Shown here in pieces: positions 7,119-14,466 of a DNA stretch of 34,200 nucleotides (position 1 is the first letter of the stretch; each line of letters starts with the position of its first letter). The translations under genes were made by a program, and so were the position numbers. The notes beneath the pieces were generated by a model. The model did no database searches. It was not told the DNA's origin and saw nothing but the letters and a program-made list of their open reading frames with translations. The DNA comes from Kiritimatiellia bacterium (GTDB lineage Bacteria > Verrucomicrobiota > Kiritimatiellia > SLAD01): assembly GCA_007134735.1 (NCBI GenBank), contig SLKG01000023.1:1-34200 (forward strand), read 5' to 3'.

Positions 7119-7208
7119 GGGAATCGCATTCGTCTCCTCCATCAACCTTGTCCCCTTTCCGCCTGCAAGGATGACAACGGGGCTGTTGTTGGGTGGTATC
7201 GAACTCAT
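7119..7208 (-). pseudogene. 5' fragment of a sugar-1-phosphate nucleotidyltransferase
   Basis: From ATG 7208, behind AGGAGA, the frame reads MSSIPPNNSPVVILAGGKGT and then RLMEETNAIP. The G-G-x-G-T-R-L loop and the E-E-T-x-x-x-P continuation are the nucleotide-binding start of RfbA/RfbF-type nucleotidyltransferases, most like glucose-1-phosphate cytidylyltransferase. After about 30 residues homology is lost (no PKPM, no G-G-x-P-I-L), so this is a truncated remnant. It starts only 19 bp from the end of the inverted-repeat element at 7227. Its promoter and 3' part are gone. Confidence 0.65.
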
Positions 7209-7226
7209 GAGGTTCTCCTAAGAATT

Positions 7227-7811
7227 GAACTACGAAACACGCAAAAATCGCGAAAATTAAATACAATCATGCCAAACCTTGATAGCATAAGTATTTCTTA
7301 TGATAACCCATCTTTCCGAAATCCCGGCTGATTGACAAACCGCTCAATTTCCATTTTCGGGTAATGACCAAAATTAACCAAAAGACCCAGTTGCATGCCG
7401 GTAGATTTCAGATAATTAATGATTTGAGCCCGGTGCTCATCAGCAAGTTTCTTGACGGACTTTATTTCTACGATGATCTTTCCATAGCAGATAAAATCCG
7501 GTTCATAGCCCTGTTTGAGCGGAACTCCTTTATAAGTCAGGTTGAGCCAGGGCTTTTCAATAAAAGGAATCATTGTGCTTTCGAGCTCAAGCGCTAGACA
7601 TTCCTGGTAAACAGCCTCTAAATATCCATTACCCTTCTCCTTATATACTTCAAAACAAGCGCCGGATATTTTGTAGCTGTCTTCCTTATAAACGATACTG
7701 GTCATCAAGCCCCCCCCAGATTAATTCCCAATTTTCGACATCAACTCACACGATAAAATAACTGTATTAACCTCTTCATTTTTTCGCGTCATTTCGCGTG
7801 TTTCGTAGTTC
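7227..7811. mobile_element. 585-bp inverted-repeat element carrying a GxxExxY gene
   Basis: The ends are inverted copies: 16 identical bases (GAACTACGAAACACGC at 7227-7242, its complement at 7796-7811), followed by a further imperfect stretch ending in CGCGAAAA, about 30 bp in all. The interior is plainly A+T-richer than the flanking genes and holds one gene, GxxExxY. On one side lies the 5' end of a truncated nucleotidyltransferase, on the other a short open frame that runs into the terminus. No transposase is encoded and no target-site duplication is obvious. It looks like a non-autonomous element or a repeat-bounded cassette; mobility is inferred. Confidence 0.6.
7298..7705 (-). CDS. GxxExxY family protein (PD-(D/E)XK nuclease fold)
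   Basis: This 135-residue protein carries the family signature as GNGYLEAVYQECL (G-x-x-x-L-E-x-x-Y) near residue 27. The PD-(D/E)XK-like core follows: EPDF, then IIVEIKSVKKLADEHRAQI and NYLKSTGMQLGLLVNFG. The length is normal for the family (about 120-135). The cellular role of GxxExxY proteins is unknown to me; the fold suggests nucleic-acid cleavage or binding. ATG 7705 was preferred over an adjoining TTG because it follows a G-rich stretch (GGGGGGGG, a C8 run on the plus strand) that could serve as ribosome binding site. It is the only gene inside the inverted-repeat element and is unrelated to polysaccharide synthesis. Confidence 0.85.
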   Translation of the reverse strand: MTSIVYKEDSYKISGACFEVYKEKGNGYLEAVYQECLALELESTMIPFIEKPWLNLTYKGVPLKQGYEPDFICYGKIIVEIKSVKKLADEHRAQIINYLKSTGMQLGLLVNFGHYPKMEIERFVNQPGFRKDGLS

Positions 7812-7974
7812 CCCTCTTCTGATCCCCATCCCAATATCCGTACTTTCCTGTCGCTTCATGCGGCTCGTCTTCATGCGCAAGAGCTTCCCATTTCGCTCCG
7901 GACCAGTCTTTTACCATGGCATGTGCTAATGAAATTCCTGCCGTCTCCCTTGCTATGCCCGCCCGCCGGCTTTG
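7812..7974 (-). pseudogene. Unassigned open frame cut by the end of the inverted-repeat element
   Basis: A minus-strand frame free of stops runs from a stop near 7975 to the element edge, reading ARETAGISLAHAMVKDWSG and then GYWDGDQKR before entering the repeat. I do not recognise it. Depending on the exact junction base, removing the element would bring a stop codon within a few codons, at the ribosome binding site or ATG of the nucleotidyltransferase remnant. That would fit the 3' end of an upstream operon partner. A chance open frame is equally possible. Confidence 0.3.
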
Positions 7975-8040
7975 CGAAGGCTAACTCTTTTTTCACAAGC
8001 CTTGTCTTCTGCTTTATCATTTGCGATATATTTCGGCAGC

Positions 8041-8958
8041 ATGAAGAATATCCTGATGATCCTGACCAGCCATCGGCTGGATTGCCTCAAGCTATGCATT
8101 GATCTCCTGATTCAGGGCGGCTCGGCAAACCGGTTTGATCGCATCTGCTTGTTATGCAGTGGCATTACCGGCCGACATCGGCGATTTGTCCGCTCCCTTC
8201 CAAACCGGCATCCCGATATATCGTGGGATTTCATCTGGGGCGCTCGCGGACGAGGGAAACCCATCTCCGACATGCAGAACGAATGCGTTCGCCGCTATGC
8301 CCATAACCTCTATTTCAAAATCGATGAAGACACCTTCGTCTCATCCGACTGGGATCTTGCTTTGCAGGACGCCTACGAACACTACAAGGACCACCCCGAT
8401 CTTTCCCTGCTGACCCCCGTCGTCACCAACAATCAGCGGGGCGCCTATCATCTCCTGACCACCTTCCCTGAACTGGGAGAGGAATTCGTGCGCCGCTTCA
8501 ACAAGCCGATCGTCACCGACCGCATGGGACCTGTCTGGCTTTATCCCCAGTGCGCGGAATTTCTCGTACGGCGTTTTCTAAACCTTGAACAGGCAAACCG
8601 AGAGTTAAGAGCACAAGATGATACCACACGGACTTTTTCCTACCCGTTCAGTATCAACTGCATATGCTATGACCATCGTCATTGGGAGGAAATTGGCGGA
8701 GTTCCGGAAGAAGACGAAAATGGATGGGGAAAGTGGATTCCGGAACAGAATAAATTCATTGTACTGGCCTGTCGGGCCGTGGTCCACCACTACGCGTTTT
8801 TTGTACAACAGAATTGGCTTGACCGAACAACGCTTCTGGAAGATATCCGCAATGCCAATTGCTTCCCTCCCGTATCCGGCTGCCGGAAACGATGGAGACA
8901 AATCCGCAGGATTCTACCCCAAATCCCCGCGGCGCTTCTCCGAAAATATTCGCCCTGA
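8041..8958 (+). CDS. GT-A fold glycosyltransferase (GT2-like)
   Basis: This 305-residue protein has a GT-A core. It starts MKNILMILTSHRLDCLKLCI, typical of the first beta-alpha unit, and carries the metal/nucleotide motif YFKIDEDTFVSSDWDLAL, with the D-x-D equivalent in the IDED segment at about residues 100-103. No transmembrane segment is evident, so it acts in the cytoplasm or at the membrane surface. I chose ATG 8041 over an upstream TTG (7972) because the fold begins directly there. A possible promoter (TTGTCT at 8002, GATATA at 8025) lies just upstream. It is a single plus-strand gene between the inverted-repeat element and a convergent minus-strand gene. Donor and acceptor are unknown. 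Confidence 0.7.
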   Translation: MKNILMILTSHRLDCLKLCIDLLIQGGSANRFDRICLLCSGITGRHRRFVRSLPNRHPDISWDFIWGARGRGKPISDMQNECVRRYAHNLYFKIDEDTFVSSDWDLALQDAYEHYKDHPDLSLLTPVVTNNQRGAYHLLTTFPELGEEFVRRFNKPIVTDRMGPVWLYPQCAEFLVRRFLNLEQANRELRAQDDTTRTFSYPFSINCICYDHRHWEEIGGVPEEDENGWGKWIPEQNKFIVLACRAVVHHYAFFVQQNWLDRTTLLEDIRNANCFPPVSGCRKRWRQIRRILPQIPAALLRKYSP

Positions 8959-9019
8959 AGAACGGCACGGTCCGGCCGGCACATCGCGAGCGGGAGTCCG
9001 GTAACCCGTCACCACTCCA

Positions 9020-10021
9020 TTATCTTCCAAGCAGATGATGATCAATCCAATCCAAAATCCGGTTATCCACCGTGACATCGAACTTACGGGCCGTCAGGCA
9101 CGGCGTTTCCCGCAAGGCCTCCCGATGATTCATCGTTAGTACGGCCGGCGGTCGAGGTTTGCTCCAATCACAATAATGCATGGCGGTCTGGGTGGCCCGC
9201 TCCCGCCAGTACGCCGATGTGGCGATAACGGTTTGAATAAATACCTCATCCACAACAAATGTTCGCTTATGAAAATCGAATAAATCGGGACGGCGTTGAT
9301 GAAATTCCAATACATACGACGCGGCATCTCTCGACAGGCTCCAGAACGCATGTCCGAAATGAGTTTGGATTTCGGAAGGCCCCTTCCGGGGTAAAGGGAA
9401 AATATGAGATAATACCTTGTCCAGGAGGCGCTCCTTGAACGCAGTGGGAGGACGATCCAACGGATATTCACGCCACCCCTGATCCACGGGCAGCCAACGG
9501 GGCAGACAATAATGGTATTTTTCGAGACGAACGCGGGCCAGCTCCCGCCATCTTGGGTCCGACGGTGATCTCAGTCTCATAAGAAAACGATCCCCCAGAT
9601 CGAGAAGGTAGCTCCTGATTCGATCAGGGGGTTTGATCGGGTAACATTGGCCGCTGATCTGCAGAATCTGTGCCGGAGGCGGCGTCATGTTCAATGCATA
9701 TTCAAGCGCCTGCAAGCTGGATTGAACCAATCCGGGCCCGCACCACCGGCCGTCTTGCAGCGGCCGGATCCAGTGTATGGGGATATGAGACGGAAGGCGA
9801 CCCATCTCCGTACGGAAGGCCCTCACATCCGCATGTTTATCAATGGTCAACAGAAAGTGCGCACCCTCAACATGGAAGCGCTCAACCATGCGGCGGACCT
9901 GGTCCGGATTCTTATGCGCCTTGAGCAGGTAGGCGAAGACATAATCCCGATCCCGGGTTTGAAGCCTCTTCCGATCCAAATCCGCCGACCCATCCATGCC
10001 GTCACTCTGCTGACTATGCAT
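9020..10021 (-). CDS. Core-2/I-branching-type glycosyltransferase (GT14-like)
   Basis: The 333-residue protein matches the layout of the Core-2/I-branching beta-1,6-N-acetylglucosaminyltransferase family. It has DYVFAYLLKAHKNPDQVRRM near the N-terminus, then LLTIDKHADVRAF and a conserved block ILQISGQCYPIKPPDRIRSY (the S-G-x-x-Y-P-I-K signature, near residue 120). Further on are SLSRDAASYVLEF and VVDEVFIQTVIATSAY, where the Asp-Glu pair is the usual catalytic-base region. Bacterial members are found in capsule and exopolysaccharide loci. It overlaps the stop of the upstream UGM-like gene by 8 nt and is therefore probably co-translated with it. It ends facing the plus-strand GT2-like gene. The family call is good; linkage and sugar are inferred only from eukaryotic relatives. 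Confidence 0.8.
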   Translation of the reverse strand: MHSQQSDGMDGSADLDRKRLQTRDRDYVFAYLLKAHKNPDQVRRMVERFHVEGAHFLLTIDKHADVRAFRTEMGRLPSHIPIHWIRPLQDGRWCGPGLVQSSLQALEYALNMTPPPAQILQISGQCYPIKPPDRIRSYLLDLGDRFLMRLRSPSDPRWRELARVRLEKYHYCLPRWLPVDQGWREYPLDRPPTAFKERLLDKVLSHIFPLPRKGPSEIQTHFGHAFWSLSRDAASYVLEFHQRRPDLFDFHKRTFVVDEVFIQTVIATSAYWRERATQTAMHYCDWSKPRPPAVLTMNHREALRETPCLTARKFDVTVDNRILDWIDHHLLGR

Positions 10022-11423
10022 TTCTTCTCTTGTTAACTATTTCCGGGTGAAACAAGGTATGTTCATACGCGCTTCCGCCACCGGATACCAGCCGCTCAAC
10101 GCACTCGTATCCTTGCGCGAAAGAATGATCCTGATTGGCCACCTCGTATTTCCACGCCCCGAAACGTCCCCGGCTGTAGATATCATACGCCTCAAAGGCG
10201 CGGAGCATGGGGTCCACAACGGCATCCCGCCCCAGGAAGGGCGTTGGATACGCTTGCTCAAGCATATAGTGCGCCTTGGAGCTAATGGCCGCACGATCTG
10301 GAATCAAACCGTCTTCCATCAGCGCGTTCACGGTCTGCTCCACAATCCGGTCCTGATCCACCGGCTTGTAAACACTCTCCGAGACCTCCGCCATCAAGGA
10401 CCATTGCTCCCCCGGCCGGGGCACGTTTTCCGGACTGTAATTACTGAATACGGTTACCCGGTAATACGGGCTGTTGGATTCGGGAAAATACATCCAACAC
10501 CTGGTGCGCAGATGATCAGGCGTCTGGCCTTCCATACCTACGCCGACCACATGCGTCGCCGAGTACCGGAGATCGTTTGCCTTTTCCGCCTCCACCACGC
10601 CCGGCGTCATGCCGATCAAATGATTCAGGGGAATCGTACTGATGACATGCCGATAAGCTATGCGCTCCCCTGTGTCGGTTACCACCTGTTTTGCTTTTAT
10701 ATCAATTCCGGTTACCGTACAGCCCAGCCGGACTCGATCGCACGGCAGCTTTTCACCGATGGCCTGCCAGGCCGCACCCGTACCGCCCCGTCTGGGAAAG
10801 CGGAAGGTGGCGTTAGGCCCCCACGAGACCTGATCTTCTCCCGTGCAAATCGACCGCAGCACGGAATCCAACTCGGGCACCGAGACCCGCTCCCCGATCC
10901 AATGCCAGTCCATCTTCTCGGGCGGAATTGCCCACACCTTGAAATTGTATGGCGACATGAAGAGGCGGGCAATACCCTCTCCAAAGGTCTGCTGGATCCA
11001 ATCCTGAAAATTTTCGATTTTCGATTTTCGATTTTCGATCTGAGAGGATTGTCGCCATGCCTGCAATAACCCTTGCACACATTCCCAGCGTTCCGCGGGC
11101 GGTAAACGATGCAGGTTGTTTTGAAAGGGATACGGCACCCAATTCTTACAAATACGAACCCAGCTTTCGCGCTCATGATTCAACCAGCCGTCCCGGCCGA
11201 GCGCCATATCCATGTAGCGATCAAAGGTATCATAATGCGAGAATTGCACATGTCCGCCCTGATCCCAGGTAAACCCCTGCTCATCCACATAACTGGCTGC
11301 CAATCCGCCAAAATGTTCTTTGGCCTCGAGAAGACACCAATCCAGGTTCTTCTCATGCAGTCGCGCTGCCGCTCCCAACCCCGTGGGCCCGGCTCCAACG
11401 ATCAGATATTCGGTTTCCGTCAT
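10014..11423 (-). CDS. UDP-galactopyranose-mutase-like / amine-oxidase-fold FAD protein, copy 2, with a heptad insert
   Basis: This 469-residue paralogue of the 5665-7044 protein has the FAD motif G10-A-G12-P-T-G15, then FGGLAASYVDEQGFTWDQGG, PYPFQNNLHRLPP, VSWGPNATFRFPRRGGTGA and the terminal YSRGRFGAWKYEVANQDHS. Residues 129-138 (IENRKSKIEN) are encoded by four ATTTTCG heptads and stand where copy 1 has an unrelated linker. Aligning the two shows the repeat sits in a tolerated loop just before F-x-D-W-I. Copies 1 and 2 differ enough to suggest different substrates rather than a recent duplication. It is coupled to the GT14-like gene downstream. The exact reaction is uncertain. Confidence 0.75.
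   Translation of the reverse strand: MTETEYLIVGAGPTGLGAAARLHEKNLDWCLLEAKEHFGGLAASYVDEQGFTWDQGGHVQFSHYDTFDRYMDMALGRDGWLNHERESWVRICKNWVPYPFQNNLHRLPPAERWECVQGLLQAWRQSSQIENRKSKIENFQDWIQQTFGEGIARLFMSPYNFKVWAIPPEKMDWHWIGERVSVPELDSVLRSICTGEDQVSWGPNATFRFPRRGGTGAAWQAIGEKLPCDRVRLGCTVTGIDIKAKQVVTDTGERIAYRHVISTIPLNHLIGMTPGVVEAEKANDLRYSATHVVGVGMEGQTPDHLRTRCWMYFPESNSPYYRVTVFSNYSPENVPRPGEQWSLMAEVSESVYKPVDQDRIVEQTVNALMEDGLIPDRAAISSKAHYMLEQAYPTPFLGRDAVVDPMLRAFEAYDIYSRGRFGAWKYEVANQDHSFAQGYECVERLVSGGGSAYEHTLFHPEIVNKRRNA
11010..11038. repeat. Heptad array (ATTTTCG) inside the second UGM-like gene
   Basis: About four tandem copies of the heptamer ATTTTCG are read through in frame as part of the flavoprotein. The paralogue at 5665-7044 lacks them, which identifies the array as an addition or replacement. 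Confidence 0.8.
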
Positions 11424-11585
11424 GGGTACTTTTCCAGCGAGAGCGGTCTATCGCGAACGATCTCGACGAAGCTTACGATAAAGATGAAGATTCCCCCGTC
11501 CACCCGTCCAACCGTCCATCCGTGGTTCATTCTTTTCTCCATTCGGGCCGGAATAGAACCGCCGCTCAAGCCACTCTTCCCGTTC
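11424..11585. repeat. Short gap with CCGTCCA-type repeats
   Basis: The 162-bp gap between the second UGM-like gene and the FkbM gene contains a run of near-identical 8-mers (CCGTCCAC, CCGTCCAA, CCGTCCAT) at about 11496-11519. Nothing gene-like or promoter-like stands out in the rest. Confidence 0.5.
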
Positions 11586-12515
11586 TTATTCTTCGGATAT
11601 GCACACGACATTGGCCAGGTCATCCCGGCAATGCCGCTTCTCATCAAACGGCTCTTGCCGCTTGAACGAATAGCGGCCCCACCGGTTTCGACGCAAAGCA
11701 AATAAACGATAGCCTTGACGAAACAGACCATTCACCAATTCTCCGATGGTTGTTCCCGCGGCCTGCGCCGCAGCGGGATTGAACTCCATGATCAATGCGG
11801 GGCGATGACGCTCGATGGTCTCTTGCGCGCCCTTTAGAACCAGGCATTCGGCGCCCTCCACGTCAATCTTCATAACGTTTGGAACCAGACCCGTCTCCCG
11901 GACATACGCATCAATTGTAGTCATGGGGACTTCCCGCTGTTCGATCTCGTAACCCCGTTGTATGAACTCTTGATAGATGGATGTATTCCAGGTGGCCGTT
12001 CCCTTCTGGATGTTGAGTGACACCGTGCCGATCCGGTCCCCCACCGCGGCGGAAACAATCTCAACCTGCGCCGAACGGTTCCGGGCCAGGTTCCGTTCTA
12101 GGTGCCTGATGGATAAAGGATTGGGCTCAAACGCCGCCACGCGGCCATCCGCCCCCACGGCCAACGCCGCCACGAGGGACATGAATCCGTGGTGCGCCCC
12201 GATATCAAAAACCACGCCGCCACGCGGACTCAAACCGAGAAGGGCTTCCACCACATCCTCCTGGTACAAGCCCTCAAATAATATATGACGCGTCAACAGA
12301 TCCGGCATGGCTTCCGTTGACCATCGAATCGTCGGTATGCGGGTCATAAACTCATACACAGGTAATTCATCTCCATAGGACGCCGCTCCGCGAATTTGCG
12401 CGGCATGCCACGAACGGCGAACCGGAATCTTTCGACTCAACCAGGCTCGCAATCGGATAAAGGGGAGTCGGTTGCGAATATTCATGCTTGGAAATCCGGT
12501 CACACGCTTATGCAT
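11586..12515 (-). CDS. FkbM family SAM-dependent methyltransferase, copy 1
   Basis: The protein (309 residues from the start chosen) has the class I methyltransferase core of the FkbM family. The SAM-binding loop VVFDIGAHHGFMSLVAAL is followed by the acidic ribose contact VAAFEPNPLSIRHL, then TTIDAYVRETG and the family hallmark MKIDVEGAECLVLKGA. FkbM-type enzymes O-methylate sugars or polyketides; in this setting a sugar hydroxyl is the likely target. The frame is open as far as 12701 but that would overlap the upstream TupA-like gene by over 100 nt. I took ATG 12515, which follows GAGG closely; ATG 12485 is another possibility. The N-terminal 70 residues are basic and not recognised. Function class is sure, start and substrate are not. 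Confidence 0.8.
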   Translation of the reverse strand: MHKRVTGFPSMNIRNRLPFIRLRAWLSRKIPVRRSWHAAQIRGAASYGDELPVYEFMTRIPTIRWSTEAMPDLLTRHILFEGLYQEDVVEALLGLSPRGGVVFDIGAHHGFMSLVAALAVGADGRVAAFEPNPLSIRHLERNLARNRSAQVEIVSAAVGDRIGTVSLNIQKGTATWNTSIYQEFIQRGYEIEQREVPMTTIDAYVRETGLVPNVMKIDVEGAECLVLKGAQETIERHRPALIMEFNPAAAQAAGTTIGELVNGLFRQGYRLFALRRNRWGRYSFKRQEPFDEKRHCRDDLANVVCISEE

Positions 12516-12588
12516 ATCCTCGATGGCGCGCAGGGGATACTCGTGATCAGGCCACAAGGAACCGCATACGCGTGATTCCGGACTTTGT

Positions 12589-13548
12589 TCATGACCATTT
12601 CGTTCGGAGTGCCGATTTGATCCGCATACGTACTTCGTTCTTTCGGTGAGGGGACGGCAATTCAATCCATGAGCCGAATTCTGCTTCATGCTCTTCCTCA
12701 TCGAACGCAGAAAGTCCCCTGCCGGGCAAAAACGTCATCTCGCCAAATAAAGGATTCTCCTCATGCTCGTACCAATCGATTCGAACCAAGGGTTGCTTTT
12801 CAGCCAATTCTTCTGATAGGGCAAGCATCTGCGTCAGCGAGGCAGGCCTACGGGGCACACCGTGCAACCGGGGCACGGACTTGCCCACCGGTAATAAATC
12901 CCAGTCAGGCGATAGAAATCCCATCCGATGCTCTCCATGTCGGTTCATATCCACCTGAATCAATCGCGCACGGCCATTAAAACAGTGCACCTTATAATCC
13001 GTCAGATCTGTGCCGTTGTCATCGAACAAATAACGCTCGCAGATGATCCGGGGTTTAAGCGAACGATATACCCACTCCCGCCCAAACCAGTAATAATTCA
13101 ATCTCAACCAGCGACGCATCGTTCTGATAGATTTCTGTCGATCCAATTTGGATCTGTCCGGACACAGAATATTCCAGTGACACCCATGCGTTGCCTTAAA
13201 AGCAAAGGCATCCGGGAGGGCCTCCCACGGAATATCCGATGTGGAAGTGTACACTCCGTACAACTGATTCAAATACTCCTCCCCAATCCTGTTTTGTACA
13301 TGGGAACGGACTTCGTACTTGTCAGCCAGGGAAGCCATCTGCAAAGGACGATAGTACAACATGAGCCAGGTGATTTTTTCACAGTATGTCCGGGGATGCT
13401 CCAGATCGGGTTCATACCCGTGGACCTCACGAAAACGACGCCGAACATATGCTTCATCGGACTGGAACAGGACACGCTTCCGAAACACAAACTGCTCGTA
13501 TAGTTCCGTTCCCATAATACGGTCCGCCACGCGCCGGGAAAGACTCAT
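12589..13548 (-). CDS. TupA-like ATP-grasp protein
   Basis: This 319-residue protein fits the TupA-like ATP-grasp family, named after teichuronopeptide synthesis. Features are GYEPDLEHPRTYCEKITWLM, then LADKYEVRSHVQ, the KATHGCHWNILCPD segment (nucleotide site) and ICERYLFDDNGTDLTDYKVH, with acidic residues in the usual metal/ATP positions, and MTFLPGRGLSAF near the end. ATP-grasp enzymes form amide or ester bonds through acyl phosphates, so this one may attach an amino acid or another acid to a surface glycan; that role is inferred. Start ATG 13548 overlaps the stop of the upstream GT2 gene by 4 nt (ATGA), better than an upstream start that would overlap by about 90 nt. It is followed by the FkbM gene after a short gap. 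Confidence 0.78.
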   Translation of the reverse strand: MSLSRRVADRIMGTELYEQFVFRKRVLFQSDEAYVRRRFREVHGYEPDLEHPRTYCEKITWLMLYYRPLQMASLADKYEVRSHVQNRIGEEYLNQLYGVYTSTSDIPWEALPDAFAFKATHGCHWNILCPDRSKLDRQKSIRTMRRWLRLNYYWFGREWVYRSLKPRIICERYLFDDNGTDLTDYKVHCFNGRARLIQVDMNRHGEHRMGFLSPDWDLLPVGKSVPRLHGVPRRPASLTQMLALSEELAEKQPLVRIDWYEHEENPLFGEMTFLPGRGLSAFDEEEHEAEFGSWIELPSPHRKNEVRMRIKSALRTKWS

Positions 13549-14444
13549 GAGCGAACCCACCCGAAGAGAGTACGCGCCGCACGGCTCCACAAGGATCCAG
13601 CCAAAGGGTCTCTTCGGAGACCCTGCGCGCAAAACCACAACGCCCGAACCGGATGGCCCTTATGATGCCAATACTCCGCATTTTCAATATAAGCCCCTCG
13701 CCGTATACGCATCATTTCTCCCTTATCCGTTACACCGGCCCACATGCGTTTTCGACATATGCGTTCCAGTGTATTCACATTACGAGGCGCTCTTCGCCAC
13801 TTCTTTTCACTCACACTGGTATCCGAGCGGCGATACGACGCCAATACTTCCGGGATGAATCCGATACGATGTTGTTTGGCAATATTCAGAAAAAAATCCT
13901 GATCCATGCCAAAATCGTTGATTTCATTCTCCGGCACGGCATGCAACCAGATATCCCGCCGGGCCACCGTCGCGCTGATTGTGATGTAACAATGCTCCAA
14001 TAGCGCCCGTTTCATGGCCTCCCCCTCGGGCATGACGTTTTCATGCCGTATCCGCTGCGTACGTCCTTCCGCATCAACCACCCGCACGTAGGTATGCACC
14101 AGCGCCGCATCCGGGTTTCGGTCCATATACGCCACACATCGTTCCAAAAACACCGGATCCCAGCGGTCGTCCGCGTCGAGGAAAGCGCATAGCGGCGCGC
14201 GCGACGCCCGAACGCCTTCATACCGGGGACGTTCACAGGTCGCGGAGTTCGATTCGCGGCGGATGAGACGGATACGGTCTCCACGGGCCTCCAGCGCAGG
14301 CACGGTTTCCCCGTCGTCGGACGCGTCATCCACCACCACAATTTCATAATTCCGGAACGTCTGTGCGTCCAGACAGGTCCATAGCCCTGGAAGATATCGG
14401 GCACAGTTATACGTACCGATAATGATGGATACCGCAGGAGACAT
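13545..14444 (-). CDS. GT2 family glycosyltransferase
   Basis: The 299-residue protein begins MSPAVSIIIGTYNCARYL, the classic GT2 start. It continues with IVVVDDASDDGETV, the D-x-D metal site APLCAFLDADDRWDPVFL (about residues 85-100), and an acceptor-side segment with MDQDFFLNIAKQHRIGFIPE. No membrane helix is apparent. It would add one sugar to an undecaprenyl-linked or lipid-A-linked chain on the cytoplasmic face. I used ATG 14444, 22 nt after the CapA-like gene's stop, because the fold starts immediately; the frame extends upstream to 14534 without homology. It overlaps the TupA-like gene by 4 nt. It resembles the GT2 protein at 15858-16787 closely enough (HTYV, NIA..., GF.PEVLA.YR) to suggest common ancestry. 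Confidence 0.88.
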   Translation of the reverse strand: MSPAVSIIIGTYNCARYLPGLWTCLDAQTFRNYEIVVVDDASDDGETVPALEARGDRIRLIRRESNSATCERPRYEGVRASRAPLCAFLDADDRWDPVFLERCVAYMDRNPDAALVHTYVRVVDAEGRTQRIRHENVMPEGEAMKRALLEHCYITISATVARRDIWLHAVPENEINDFGMDQDFFLNIAKQHRIGFIPEVLASYRRSDTSVSEKKWRRAPRNVNTLERICRKRMWAGVTDKGEMMRIRRGAYIENAEYWHHKGHPVRALWFCAQGLRRDPLAGSLWSRAARTLFGWVRS

Positions 14445-14466
14445 GTTCGTCGAACGTCTGAAACAT

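Noticed and set aside
7227-7811. Classical insertion sequence
   Set aside because: No transposase is encoded and no target duplication can be seen at the borders, so it was called only an inverted-repeat element.
10047-11069. 340-residue plus-strand open frame
   Set aside because: Antisense to the second UGM-like gene, which has full conserved motifs.
13549-13638. Longer N-terminus for the TupA-like protein
   Set aside because: It would overlap the GT2 gene by about 90 nt; the ATGA overlap at 13548 is the natural start.
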